A stretch of DNA of 64,000 nt from Methylobacterium sp. E-066 (GTDB lineage Bacteria; Pseudomonadota; Alphaproteobacteria; Rhizobiales; Beijerinckiaceae): the NCBI RefSeq assembly GCF_022829635.1, contig NZ_JAKSYO010000068.1, forward strand, positions 55,214-119,213. Direction: 5' to 3'. The stretch's first letter is position 1, and each line of letters begins with the position of its first letter. The position numbers and the translations under genes were made by a program. The notes under the pieces were generated by a model. The model did no database searches, was not told the DNA's origin, and saw nothing but the letters and a program-made list of their open reading frames with translations. Shown here in pieces: positions 8,293 to 17,073 of this stretch.

Positions 8293-9279
8293 TCAGCCCT
8301 TCACCGCCGGCGGCGTCCAGATCCGGACGTCGGTGGCGTCGATCCGGCGCGGGATCAGCTTGGCTTCGAGGAAGGTGTCGGCGATCGCCTGCTGCTCGCT
8401 GAGTTGCGCCCGTTCCACCGGCTCCACCACATAGGTACGCCGGGCATTGGCCGCGGCCACCACGGCGGGGGGCAGGTCGCCCCAGACGGGGGTGAGCAGC
8501 GCCACCGCCGCGTCCGGATTGGCCTTCACCCACTGGCCCGCCTCGACCAGCGCCTGATACACCGTGGCGACCACCTCCGGATGCGCGGCGACGAAGCTGT
8601 CATTGACCAAGTAATAGCGGTGGTAGCTCGTCAGACCGGTTCCGTCCGCGATGGTGCGCACCGGGCGCTTGGCTTCGGCGAAAGCCAGGAACGGGTCCCA
8701 GATCGACCAGGCATCGAGGCTGCCTCGCTCGAACGCTGCGGCACCCTCCGGCGCCTGCAGATAGGCCGGTCGGATGTCGTCGAAGCGCAGGCCCGCGCGC
8801 TTCAAGGCCGCGGCCAGCACGTAGTGACTCCCGGAGCCCGGCGCGACGCCCACCGTGCGGCCCTTAAGGTCGGCGACCGTGCGGATCGGCGAATCCGCCG
8901 GTACGATGATCGCTTCGGCGGCCGGCGCACCGCGCTCGCGGGCGTAGAAGGTCAGGGGTGCCCGCGCAGACTGGGTGAAGATCGGCACCGCGTCGGCGAC
9001 GTCGGCATGGATGTCGACCGCCCCGGCATTCATCGGCTCGGTGACGCTGGTGAACAGGTGCCAGGTCGGCGTGAACCCAAGGGGCGCCAGGCGCTCGGCC
9101 AGGGTGCCCTTCACCTTCAGGACCGTGAAGAGCACCGAGGAACGCTGCATGCTGATCTTCACCTCGCGCGCCGCCGCATGCACGGCCGGCGACGCGAAGG
9201 GCAGCGCCGCAGCGCCGAGGCCAGCCATGAGGAGCGTCCGGCGGGACGGGGACCGTCCTGCGGGCGTGTCGTCGGTCAT
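8293..9279 (-). CDS. Sulfonate-type ABC transporter substrate-binding protein (SsuA-like)
   Basis: 328 residues. A twin-arginine-type leader (SRRTLLMAGL, cleavage near AVHAAA) is followed by the two-lobed SsuA/TauA fold: VKISMQRSSVLFTVLK, then VDIHADVADAVPIFTQS, DLKGRTVGVAPGSGSHYVLAAALKRAG, and WSIWDPFLAFAE. These are hallmark blocks of aliphatic sulfonate binding proteins. It is co-transcribed with an LLM monooxygenase and divergent from MetNI. No SsuBC genes are on its side, so it may feed MetNI or a permease further along the island. It is clearly paralogous to the binding protein at 20609-21565. Confidence 0.87.
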   Translation of the reverse strand: MTDDTPAGRSPSRRTLLMAGLGAAALPFASPAVHAAAREVKISMQRSSVLFTVLKVKGTLAERLAPLGFTPTWHLFTSVTEPMNAGAVDIHADVADAVPIFTQSARAPLTFYARERGAPAAEAIIVPADSPIRTVADLKGRTVGVAPGSGSHYVLAAALKRAGLRFDDIRPAYLQAPEGAAAFERGSLDAWSIWDPFLAFAEAKRPVRTIADGTGLTSYHRYYLVNDSFVAAHPEVVATVYQALVEAGQWVKANPDAAVALLTPVWGDLPPAVVAAANARRTYVVEPVERAQLSEQQAIADTFLEAKLIPRRIDATDVRIWTPPAVKG

Positions 9280-9540
9280 CGTGGTCTCCGGCTCGGTGGG
9301 CGCCCATCCGCATGCGTGCGGGAACCGACGATCCTCGGTTCGTCGGCTCCTGGATTGGGCGACCTCTATTGAAGCCCGTCCACGGGGGATCGATCAATGA
9401 GACAGCGTTCCGAATTCAGCGCGGATCGAAGGGCAATTCCTCTTCGGCGACGACAGAAAACAGCAAAGAGCCTTTGGCGATCGGGGAATCACACGGTGTC
9501 GAGCGAACCTCCGCCGACTGGGAGGTCGGCCACATGCCAG

Positions 9541-9604
9541 CCCCGGCTGAAAAATCGATCTCCATAACGCACACTTTCAGAAAAATCGTTCTATGGAGCC
9601 GGGG
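9541..9604. promoter_or_regulatory. Repeat-rich operator-like site between divergent sulfur genes
   Basis: Two near-identical 13-mers, GAAAAATCGATCT (9549-9561) and GAAAAATCGTTCT (9580-9592), lie 31 bp apart, about three helical turns. They are nested in inverted repeats: CCCCGGCT/AGCCGGGG (9541-9548 with 9597-9604) and CTCCATA/TATGGAG (9560-9566 with 9592-9598). The position, in the 442-bp gap between the SsuA-like operon and metN, suggests a binding site for a regulator of both. Which regulator is unknown. Confidence 0.5.
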
Positions 9605-9624
9605 AACTATGTACCCGCCTTTCC

Positions 9625-9654
9625 TTGACCCCTCTCGGCGCCGACCGTCATACA
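9625..9654 (+). promoter_or_regulatory. Possible promoter of metNI
   Basis: TTGACC at 9625-9630 and CATACA at 9649-9654 are separated by 18 bp and lie about 70 bp before the metN start. This matches a weak housekeeping promoter. The operator-like repeats sit just upstream, as expected for an activator. Confidence 0.3.
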
Positions 9655-9721
9655 GATCGCTTCCGTAAGACCCGAAGCCGTCGCGGACCGCTCGGTCCCG
9701 ATCAAGGAGCACCCATAGGCT

Positions 9722-10843
9722 GTGTCCAACCTGCCGCCGTCCCGCGATCCCGCCAGCCCACCCCTCATCCGGTTCGAGAACGTCTCGAAGACCTATCCGG
9801 CGCGGAAGGGCGCCGCGCAGGTGGCGGCGCTCTCGGGCATCGACCTCGCCGTCCCGGCCGGCACGATCCTCGGGGTGATCGGACGCTCGGGGGCGGGCAA
9901 GTCGACGCTGATCCGGCTGATCAACGGCCTGGAGCGCCCGAGCGCCGGCCGGGTCGTGGTCGGCGTTGCGGAGGTGTCGAGCCTGCCCGAGCGGAAGCTG
10001 CGGACGGTGCGCGCCCGGGTCGGCATGATCTTCCAGCACTTCAATCTGCTGTCCTCGCGCAATGTGGCGGACAATGTTGCCCTGCCGCTGGAACTCGCGG
10101 GCTGGAAACGCGCGGCGATCCGCGCCCGGGTGGCGGAACTGCTCGCGCTGGTGGGCCTGGAGGCCCAGGCCGGCCGCTACCCGGCGGAGCTGTCGGGCGG
10201 CCAGAAGCAGCGCGTCGGCATCGCCCGCGCGCTCGCCACCGAGCCGGACGTGCTGCTCTCCGACGAGGCCACCTCGGCCCTCGACCCGGAAACCACCCGG
10301 TCGATCTTGGCGCTCCTGAAGCGGATCAACCGCGATCTCGGCCTGACTATCGTGCTCATCACCCACGAGATGTCGGTGATCCGCGCGGTGGCGGACGAGG
10401 TGGCGGTGATCGACCACGGCGCGATCGTCGAGCGCGGCTCGGTCTATGACGTTTTCACCCAGCCACAGGCCGAGGTCACGCGCAGCCTGCTCGCCGGCGA
10501 AGTCGGGCTCGACCTGCCGGCCGGCCTCGCGGAGCGGATTTCGGCCGATCCGCGCCCCGGCGGCGTGCCGGTGCTGCGGCTGTCGCTCCGGGGTCCGCAG
10601 GCCGATACGGCGATTCTCGCGCGGCTCGCCCGCGAGACCGGGATCGAGGCGGCAATCCTCGCCGGCGCGGTGGACGAGATCGGTGGCCAGCGCTTCGGCT
10701 CCCTCGCGGTCGGTCTGTCCCCGGGGCCGGATGTCACCGCCCGAGCCCAAGCCTATCTGGCCGCGCTCGACATACCGGCTGATCTCCTCGGCTATCTTCC
10801 GCCGGCTCAGGACGTCGCTCGGGAGGCCGCCCGTGTCGCCTGA
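9722..10843 (+). CDS. metN: MetN-type ABC transporter ATP-binding protein with NIL domain
   Basis: 373 residues from a GTG start; AAGGAG lies about a dozen bases upstream. The nucleotide-binding domain has Walker [10 protein letters not shown] (residues 54-62), signature LSGGQKQR (157-164), Walker [15 protein letters not shown] (177-190) and the switch His in ITHEMSVI. Residues from about 280 form the C-terminal NIL ligand-sensing domain found in MetN, which inhibits methionine importers when substrate is bound. Its stop overlaps the metI start by 11 bases. No metQ is adjacent; the nearest NlpA/MetQ gene is at 51103. The sulfur-island context suggests it may import an organosulfur compound other than methionine. 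Confidence 0.87.
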   Translation: MSNLPPSRDPASPPLIRFENVSKTYPARKGAAQVAALSGIDLAVPAGTILGVIGRSGAGKSTLIRLINGLERPSAGRVVVGVAEVSSLPERKLRTVRARVGMIFQHFNLLSSRNVADNVALPLELAGWKRAAIRARVAELLALVGLEAQAGRYPAELSGGQKQRVGIARALATEPDVLLSDEATSALDPETTRSILALLKRINRDLGLTIVLITHEMSVIRAVADEVAVIDHGAIVERGSVYDVFTQPQAEVTRSLLAGEVGLDLPAGLAERISADPRPGGVPVLRLSLRGPQADTAILARLARETGIEAAILAGAVDEIGGQRFGSLAVGLSPGPDVTARAQAYLAALDIPADLLGYLPPAQDVAREAARVA

Positions 10844-11498
10844 ACTCATCAACCTCCTGGTCCAGGCCACTCTCGACACGCTGACCATGGTGGCGCTCGC
10901 CGCCATCATCGGCACCGTGCTCGGCCTGCCGCTCGGGGTGTTCCTGGCGACCAGCCAGCGGGGCGAATTGCTGGCGGCGCCCGCGCTCAATGCCGCCCTC
11001 GGCGTGATCGTCAACGCGACGCGCTCGACGCCCTTCATCATCCTGGTCGTGGCGATCATCCCGTTCACCCGCCTGGTGGCCGGCACCTCGATCGGGACCT
11101 ACGCCGCCAGCGTGCCGCTGACGGTGGCGGCGGCACCCTATATCGCCCGGCTGGTGGAGTCGGCGATCCGCGAGGTCGATCAAGGCCTGGTCGAGGCCGC
11201 CCGGGCCTTCGGGGCGAGCCCGTCGCAGATCATCCGCAAGGTGCTCATCCCGGAGGCGCTGCCCGCCATCGTCATGAGGCTCACCCTCGCCGTCGTGTCG
11301 CTGATCGGCTACTCGGCCATGGCCGGCGCGGTCGGCGGCGGCGGGCTCGGCGATCTCGGCATCCGCTACGGCTATCAGCGCTTCCGGCCCGAGATGATGC
11401 TCGCTGTCGTGGTCGTGCTGATCGTGCTCGTGCAGATGTTCCAGACCGCGGGCGAGCGCCTGGCACGAGGCCTCAACCGGCGCCATCGCCGGAGTTGA
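10833..11498 (+). CDS. metI: MetI-type ABC transporter permease
   Basis: 221 residues from a GTG at 10833 with GGAGG seven bases before it, giving the usual MetI length (the open frame extends further upstream without sense). Five membrane segments and the EAA loop motif [24 protein letters not shown] are present, followed by the MetI-characteristic [25 protein letters not shown]. It forms the membrane part of the importer with the overlapping metN. Confidence 0.9.
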   Translation: MSPELINLLVQATLDTLTMVALAAIIGTVLGLPLGVFLATSQRGELLAAPALNAALGVIVNATRSTPFIILVVAIIPFTRLVAGTSIGTYAASVPLTVAAAPYIARLVESAIREVDQGLVEAARAFGASPSQIIRKVLIPEALPAIVMRLTLAVVSLIGYSAMAGAVGGGGLGDLGIRYGYQRFRPEMMLAVVVVLIVLVQMFQTAGERLARGLNRRHRRS

Positions 11499-11816
11499 TC
11501 CGCCGCATCACCAAACCGGCTCGGAGAATCCCAGGACGGTGATCCCGGGAGAGACGATGTGCGCCGAAGCTGTTGCGGCGCGCTCGGAGCGAGGGCGCAC
11601 CCGCTGGAAAGAAGCTGCGGAAGCCCTTATCCGCGCTTTCGTCCAGCGAGAACGTTGTTTCCTCCCAGGCCCGCCGGAGGAAGCGCCTATTCATGCAGTT
11701 GTTCGTGAAGAGATTACGGTTCCAAATCGATCGATAACGGTCGTTTTTCCTGCGCGCTGGCTTGAGATCGCGGCCCGACTTGGCGAATCCATAGGTCTCG
11801 CGCCGAACGCCTTCGA
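11499..11816. other. Gap between metI and the DszC/SfnB-like gene
   Basis: 318 bp with no supported gene. The last ~120 bp are relatively AT-rich and include the self-complementary ATCGATCGAT near 11727-11736, so this gene pair may have its own promoter here rather than relying on metNI. Confidence 0.35.
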
Positions 11817-13091
11817 GTGTCCGGCAGCGACGATCTGGATGGGATGCTCAAGGCGATGTCGCAGAGGGATGCGGGTTGGGGCGCTGGCCCGAGCGAGCGC
11901 TACGAGGAACTGGCCGACCGCTTCCGGCCCGTCTTCGCGGAGATCCGCGCCACGGCGGTCGAGCGCGATTGCACACATGGCCTGCCCCATGCCGAGATCG
12001 GCTGGCTGAAGGAGGCCGGCTTCACCACCTTGCGCCTGCCGGTCGAGGCGGGGGGCCACGGCGCCATCCTGCCCGAGCTGTTCAATCTGCTGACCGAGCT
12101 GTCGCAGGCCGATTCGAACGTCACCAACGCCCTGCGGGCCCATTTCGGCTTCACCGAGGACGTGCTCGGCTCGACCGCGCCGGAATGGCGTGCGCGCTGG
12201 ATCGCGAAGATCGCCGCCGGCGAGACGGTGGGCAGCGGCGTCTCCGAGACCGGGGCCGCCAAGGTCGGCCAGTTCGACACGGTCGTGCGCCGCCGGGGCG
12301 CCGACCGGGTCGTGTCGGGCAAAAAATTCTACACCACCGGGTCGCTGTTCGCGGACTACATCCACCTCTCGGCCGATGACGAGGACGGCACCACGATCGT
12401 GGCGGCCGTGCCGACCGGGGCGCCGGGCGTCGCGATCGTCGACGATTGGGACGGGTTCGGCCAGGCGCTCACCGCGAGCGGCACGATCCGGTTCGACGAC
12501 GTCGTCCTGTCGCCCGACCTGATCAAGCCCGACCCGGCCCGCTTCCCCTACGCGATGGCGTTCTTCCAGCTCGTCCATCTGGCGACGCTCGCCGGGATCG
12601 GGCGCGCCGCGGCCGAGGATGTCGGGCGCCTGGTGGCCGAGCGGACCCGGATCTACAGCCACGGCAATGCCGGGCGGACCGCCGACGATCCGCAGATCCT
12701 GGCCGTGGTCGGCCGGGTGCGCGGCAACGCCTACGCGGCCGGCGCCGTGGCGCTGAAGGCGGCCGAGGCGTTGCAGCGGGTCTACGAGCTGCATCGCGAC
12801 CGGAGCGGCCAGGGAACCGACGCCGAGGCGGAGCGCGCCATCGCTCTGGCCGATGTCGAGGTCAACCAGGCGGTCACCGTGGTCACGAACCTGGTGCTTG
12901 AGGCGACCACCATCCTGTTCGATGCGCTGGGCGCCTCCGCGGTGAAGCAGGGGCTCGGCCTCGACCGCTACTGGCGCAACGCGCGCACCATCGCCTCGCA
13001 CAATCCCCGGATCTACCGGGACCGGATCGTCGGCGCCTTCGCGGTGAACGGCACGGAGCCGCCGCGCCAGTATCGCGTCGGCACGGCCTGA
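11817..13091 (+). CDS. Acyl-CoA dehydrogenase-fold flavoprotein, DszC/SfnB-like
   Basis: Up to 424 residues; the start may be the GTG at 11817 or in-frame ATGs at 11844 or 11856, since no strong ribosome site distinguishes them. It has the acyl-CoA dehydrogenase fold: N-terminal helical domain with GLPHAEIGWLKEAGFTTLRLP, central beta domain with VGSGVSETGAA and GKKFYTTGSLFADYIHL, and C-terminal helical domain with RYWRNARTIASHNPRIYRDRIVG. The RNARTxxxHNP block is typical of the DszC/SfnB branch, flavin monooxygenases that act on sulfur or nitrogen heteroatoms. It sits between metNI and a DszA-like gene, which supports a desulfurisation role. The substrate is unknown. Confidence 0.8.
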   Translation: MSGSDDLDGMLKAMSQRDAGWGAGPSERYEELADRFRPVFAEIRATAVERDCTHGLPHAEIGWLKEAGFTTLRLPVEAGGHGAILPELFNLLTELSQADSNVTNALRAHFGFTEDVLGSTAPEWRARWIAKIAAGETVGSGVSETGAAKVGQFDTVVRRRGADRVVSGKKFYTTGSLFADYIHLSADDEDGTTIVAAVPTGAPGVAIVDDWDGFGQALTASGTIRFDDVVLSPDLIKPDPARFPYAMAFFQLVHLATLAGIGRAAAEDVGRLVAERTRIYSHGNAGRTADDPQILAVVGRVRGNAYAAGAVALKAAEALQRVYELHRDRSGQGTDAEAERAIALADVEVNQAVTVVTNLVLEATTILFDALGASAVKQGLGLDRYWRNARTIASHNPRIYRDRIVGAFAVNGTEPPRQYRVGTA

Positions 13092-13102
13092 GGGACGCGA
13101 GG

Positions 13103-14449
13103 ATGCCGCGCCGTCATGACCGCATGCGCCTCGGCGCGTTCCTGTATCCCGGCGGCCACCACGTCGCGGCGTGGCGCCATCCGTCGTCGCAGGCCGATGC
13201 CGGGATCAACGCCGCCCATTACCGGCACCTCGCCCGGACGGCCGAGGCCGCGAAGTTCGACCTGATTTTTTTGGCCGACGGGGTCAGCATCCGCGGGGAC
13301 GATCTCGACGCCCTGAGCCGCACTGCGATCCGCTATGTCGGGCAATTCGAGCCGCTGACCCTGCTGTCGCATCTCGCGGCGGTGACCGAGCGGATCGGCC
13401 TCGTGGCCACCGCGTCGACCACCTACAACGAGCCGTTCCACGTGGCGCGCAAGTTCGCCTCCCTGGACCATCTGAGCGAGGGCCGCGCGGGCTGGAACCT
13501 CGTCACCTCGGCCGACCCGCGCGAGGCCTGGAACTTCAGCCGCGAGAGCCACCTCGCCCATGCCAACCGCTACGCCCGGGCGGAGGAGTTCGTGGACGTG
13601 GTCCGCGGCCTCTGGGATTCCTACGAGGACGACGCCTTCGTGCGCGACCGGGAGGCAGGCCGGTTCTTCGACCCGGACAAGCTGCACCTGCTCGCCCATG
13701 AGGGGGCCCATTTCTCGGTGCGCGGGCCGCTCAACGTGCCGCGCCCGCCCCAGGGTCATCCCGGGGTGGTGCAGGCCGGCTCCTCCGAGGCCGGGAAGGC
13801 GCTCGCCGCCCGCACGGCCGAGGTGATCTTCACCGCGCAGGATTCGCTGGACGATGCGGTCGCCTTCTACGCCGACGTGAAGGGCCGGATGGCCCGGCAC
13901 GGCCGCGACCCGGACCATCTCAAGATCATGCCCGGCGCCTTCCCGGTGGTCGGCCGCACGGAGGACGAGGCCCGGGAAAAATTCGCCGCCCTGCAGGCGC
14001 TGATCCATCCGGTGGTCGGCCGTTCGCTTCTAGAACAGCTCACCGGCGCCGATCTCTCGGCCTACCCGGACGATGCGCCCATGCCGGACCTGCCCGAGAC
14101 CAATGGCGGCAAGAGCCGGCAAGACCTGTTCCTGCGGCTCGCGCGGCGGGAGGGGCTGACGATCCGCGAGCTGTATCTGCGCGCGGCCGGCGCCCGGGGC
14201 CACTGGGTCCTGGTCGGGACACCGGTCCAGATCGCCGATGCGCTTCAGGAGCGCTTCGAAGCCTACGGCGCCGATGGCTTCAACATCATGCCGCCGACCC
14301 TTCCGGGTGGCCTCGACGATTTCGTAGCGCTGGTCCTTCCCGAATTGCGCCGCCGCGGCTTGTTCCGGGAAGACTACGACGGGAACACCCTGCGCGCGCA
14401 TCTCGGCCTACCGCGGCCCGAATTCCAGTCGCGCCAACGGCCAATGTGA
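13103..14449 (+). CDS. LLM-class monooxygenase, NtaA/SnaA/DszA family
   Basis: 448 residues from an ATG preceded by GCGAGG. The length and blocks fit the NtaA/DszA family: MRLGAFLYPGGHHVAAWRHP at the N-terminus, EAAKFDLIFLADG near residue 50, FEPLTLLSHLAAVTERIGLVATASTTYNEPFHVARKFASLDHLS from about 82, GWNLVTSADPREAWNF near 130, and GHWVLVGTPVQIADALQERFEAYGADGFNIMPP near 370. These enzymes use FMNH2 from a separate reductase to oxidise sulfones, nitrilotriacetate and similar compounds. It follows the DszC/SfnB-like gene by 11 bases, so the two likely catalyse successive oxidations of one imported compound. Confidence 0.88.
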   Translation: MPRRHDRMRLGAFLYPGGHHVAAWRHPSSQADAGINAAHYRHLARTAEAAKFDLIFLADGVSIRGDDLDALSRTAIRYVGQFEPLTLLSHLAAVTERIGLVATASTTYNEPFHVARKFASLDHLSEGRAGWNLVTSADPREAWNFSRESHLAHANRYARAEEFVDVVRGLWDSYEDDAFVRDREAGRFFDPDKLHLLAHEGAHFSVRGPLNVPRPPQGHPGVVQAGSSEAGKALAARTAEVIFTAQDSLDDAVAFYADVKGRMARHGRDPDHLKIMPGAFPVVGRTEDEAREKFAALQALIHPVVGRSLLEQLTGADLSAYPDDAPMPDLPETNGGKSRQDLFLRLARREGLTIRELYLRAAGARGHWVLVGTPVQIADALQERFEAYGADGFNIMPPTLPGGLDDFVALVLPELRRRGLFREDYDGNTLRAHLGLPRPEFQSRQRPM

Positions 14450-14761
14450 GGAGTCGAGACCGTGCAGGACCATGCCGCGGTCGATTGGCGTGGCCGTTGG
14501 AGCGGCGGATTCCATATTGATCCACCGTCACATCCATATTTCGATTGTGCGCATCCGAGGACAGTAACTCAGATCCATCGCAGTCTTGGCCGATGAAATG
14601 TTTATAGAATTACTCATAGGTACAGTATAAATCTGAGGATTGCTATCTCTCGATTAAATCTTTGCCCCGACTGCTGTCGCCTGTGAGGATGTGGCTCGAC
14701 CCGGTCGCCCGGCGGATGCCGTGAGGGCGATTCATTCTAGGCTCTACGTCAAGCGAGCGAA
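14450..14761. other. AT-rich intergenic segment
   Basis: About 310 bp between the DszA-like gene and the palindromic control region. It is noticeably AT-richer than its surroundings from about 14560. No gene was recognised, and no hairpin with a T-run closes the upstream operon. Confidence 0.35.
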
Positions 14762-14857
14762 TATCTTTCTTTATACGACAGAAAGATAAGAAAACGCTTT
14801 CGTTGACTCGGCTGCGAGTCAATTGAATATTTAAATCGTTGATCCCTCGACGGATCA
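14762..14857 (+). promoter_or_regulatory. Palindromic control region and probable promoter of the sulfonate-type ABC genes
   Basis: Three perfect inverted repeats occur within 96 bp. TATCTTTCT/AGAAAGATA is at 14762-14770 and 14780-14788. TTGACTCG-GCTG-CGAGTCAA is at 14803-14822. TGATCC/GGATCA is at 14840-14845 and 14852-14857. The second palindrome contains TTGACT (14803-14808), which with AATATT at 14826-14831 (17-bp spacer) makes a plausible -35/-10 pair. A protein bound to it would cover the -35 element, so repression is likely. The start codon of the binding protein follows about 100 bp downstream. Confidence 0.55.
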
Positions 14858-14959
14858 TTCACCGAAATTGAGGACGCATGACATGCTCGGCCGCGAGGCC
14901 GGGCCGCTTCGTGCGTCGATCCAGGCCTGCCGTGCGATTGCGCGGCCCGGAGACATCCG

Positions 14960-16060
14960 ATGACCGACGATCCGTCACATCCGGGACCCACAGGATCGGG
15001 CCGGATGCCCTCGCGCCGCCTGCTGCTGCGGGCCGGTGCCGCCGCCATGGCCGCGCCCTTCGGCCTCGGCATGGGCGCGGGCCAGGCCTGGGCGCCCGGG
15101 CCGGGCGCGCCGTTCGATCCCGGCCCGCTCTGCCGGCCCGCCGCGGCCGAGGCTCCGGCTGGCCCGCTCCGGCCGGTCAAGCTGGCCTGGAACGCCACCG
15201 CGATCTGCACCGCCGCTGCGCCGGTCGCCAAGGAGCAGGGCATCTTCGCCAAGCACGGTCTCGACGTGGAATTCGTCAATTTCGGCGGTGCCACCGAGGC
15301 CCTGCTGGAAGCCATCGCCACCGGCAAGGCCGATGCCGGGATCGGCATGGCCCTGCGTTGGCTCAAGCCCCTGGAACAGGGCTTCGACGTCCGGATTACC
15401 GCCGGCCTGCATGGCGGCTGCCTCAGGTTGCTGGCCGACAAGTCCAGCGGGATCACGGACATCGCGTCCCTCAAGGGCAAGACCATCGCGATCAGCGATC
15501 AGGCGAGCCCGGCCAAGAACTTCTTCAGCCTGCAGCTGGCCAAGGCCGGGATCGACCCCGACAGCGGCGTCGAGTGGCGGCAATACCCGGTCGATCTGCT
15601 GAATCTGGCGGTGGAGAAGGGCGAGGCCCAGGCCCTGGCCGATGGCGACCCGCGGACCTGGATCTGGCTGAAGGACCCGCGCTTCACCGAGATCTCGACC
15701 AACCTTGCGGGGGAATATGCCGACCGCTCGTGCTGCGTGGTCGCGGTCCGCGGCAGCCTGTTGCGCAACGACCGGGCGGTCGCCGCGTCGCTCACCCGGG
15801 CGATCCTGGAGGGCGGGCATGCCGTCCACGAGAACCCGGAGGCGGCCGCAAGGGCGTTCTCCGGCTACGGCGGCAAGGGCTCGATCGAGGATCTCGCCGC
15901 GATGCTGCGCAGCCAGCATCACGGCGACAGCCCGGTCGGCGGCCGGCTCAAGCAGCAGCTAGCCCTCTACGGCGATGAATTGAAGCTCGTGAACGTCCTG
16001 AAGCGCTCGACCGACACGGCGAAGTTCGCCGAGCGGATCTACGCCGACGTGCTGAGCTGA
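14960..16060 (+). CDS. ABC transporter substrate-binding protein, SsuA/NMT1-like
   Basis: 366 residues. A Tat-type leader (SRRLLLRAG) is followed by an unusually long Pro/Gly/Ala-rich linker to about residue 70. The binding domain then begins with PVKLAWNATAICTAAAPVAKEQGIFAKHGLDVEFVNFGGATEALLEAIATGKADAG, typical of the NMT1/SsuA/TauA group. ITDIASLKGKTIAISDQASPAKNFF follows near residue 170. It starts a three-gene unit with a permease and an ATPase, so it should capture a small anionic sulfur- or nitrogen-containing substrate in the periplasm. The exact ligand is unknown. Confidence 0.85.
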   Translation: MTDDPSHPGPTGSGRMPSRRLLLRAGAAAMAAPFGLGMGAGQAWAPGPGAPFDPGPLCRPAAAEAPAGPLRPVKLAWNATAICTAAAPVAKEQGIFAKHGLDVEFVNFGGATEALLEAIATGKADAGIGMALRWLKPLEQGFDVRITAGLHGGCLRLLADKSSGITDIASLKGKTIAISDQASPAKNFFSLQLAKAGIDPDSGVEWRQYPVDLLNLAVEKGEAQALADGDPRTWIWLKDPRFTEISTNLAGEYADRSCCVVAVRGSLLRNDRAVAASLTRAILEGGHAVHENPEAAARAFSGYGGKGSIEDLAAMLRSQHHGDSPVGGRLKQQLALYGDELKLVNVLKRSTDTAKFAERIYADVLS

Positions 16061-16068
16061 GGTGCCTC

Positions 16069-17073
16069 ATGTCCGGAAGCATCACCGCGGGCACGGCCCT
16101 GCGAACCGCCGCCGTACCGACGCGTCTATCCTATCCGCCCTGGCGCGTGCTCGCGGCCGGTATCGTCTGGCTTGTGCTCGCCGGACTCACCCTGCAGTTG
16201 CCCGAGGCGGGTGACTTCCCGAGGACGGCCGTGTTCGCCCAGGGATCGGCGGTGATCGGCCTGGCTCTGCTGCCGCTGGGTCTGCTCGCCGGCCGGCTCG
16301 GGACCTTCGGGACGCGGCTCCGGCACTGGAGCCCGTGGCTCGCCATCATCGCCCTTGTCCTGCTGACCTGGGAACTCGTCACGGCGAAGTTCGACCTGCT
16401 GCCGATGCCGTTCTTCCCGCCGCCCCAGGCGATCCTGGAGGTGTTCCTTGACGATTGGCCGAAGCTCGGCGGCAGCACGCTGAACTCGCTGATCCTGCTG
16501 GCCGGCGGCTACGCCTTCGGGGTGGGGATCGGCTTCGTGCTCGGCGTCGCCATCGGGAGCTCGAAGGCGGTGGGCTACTGGGCGCATCCGGTGCTGCGCT
16601 TCGTCGGCCCGCTCCCCGCGACCGCGTGGCTACCCCTGGCCTTCTTCGTCTTCCCGTCCTCGTGGTCGGCGAGCACCTTCCTGGTCGCGCTGGCCACCGG
16701 CTTCCCGGTCACGGTGCTGACTTGGTCCGGAGTCGCCGGCGTCAACAAGGCCTATTTCGACGTGGCGCGGACCCTCGGCGCCTCGCGCGGCTTCCTGATC
16801 CTGCGGGTGGCGATCCCGGCGGCGCTGCCGCACGTCTTCGTCGGGCTGTTCATGGGGCTCGGCGGCTCCTTCGCGGTGCTGGTGGTGGCCGAGATGCTCG
16901 GCGTGAAATCGGGCCTCGGCTGGTACCTGCAATGGGCCCAGGGCTGGGCGGCCTACGCCAACATGTACGCCGCGCTGATCGTGATGGCGCTGATGTGCTC
17001 GTCGCTGATCACGCTGCTGTTCCGCCTGCGCGACCGTCTGCTCGCCTGGCAGAAGGGGCTGGTGCAATGGTAG
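16069..17073 (+). CDS. ABC transporter permease, SsuC/TauC-like with N-terminal extension
   Basis: 334 residues, about 70 longer than a typical SsuC. The first ~90 residues add two or three extra hydrophobic segments (VLAAGIVWLVLAGLTL, AVIGLALLPLGLLAG). The core follows with MPFFPPPQAILEVFLDD near residue 115 and the EAA loop VARTLGASRGFLILRVAIPAALPHVFVG near 225, then AEMLGVKSGLGWYLQWAQGW. It lies eight bases after the binding protein, and its stop overlaps the ATPase start (ATGGTAG). Confidence 0.87.
   Translation: MSGSITAGTALRTAAVPTRLSYPPWRVLAAGIVWLVLAGLTLQLPEAGDFPRTAVFAQGSAVIGLALLPLGLLAGRLGTFGTRLRHWSPWLAIIALVLLTWELVTAKFDLLPMPFFPPPQAILEVFLDDWPKLGGSTLNSLILLAGGYAFGVGIGFVLGVAIGSSKAVGYWAHPVLRFVGPLPATAWLPLAFFVFPSSWSASTFLVALATGFPVTVLTWSGVAGVNKAYFDVARTLGASRGFLILRVAIPAALPHVFVGLFMGLGGSFAVLVVAEMLGVKSGLGWYLQWAQGWAAYANMYAALIVMALMCSSLITLLFRLRDRLLAWQKGLVQW

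Noticed and set aside
9280..9721. SAM-type riboswitch upstream of metN
   Set aside because: The conserved core of SAM-I or SAM-II could not be aligned by eye; the visible repeats look more like protein-binding sites.
9416..11086. Long minus-strand open frame (556 codons) over metN
   Set aside because: Arg/Gly/Asp-rich composition typical of the complement of GC-rich coding DNA. It overlaps metN, which has full family motifs.
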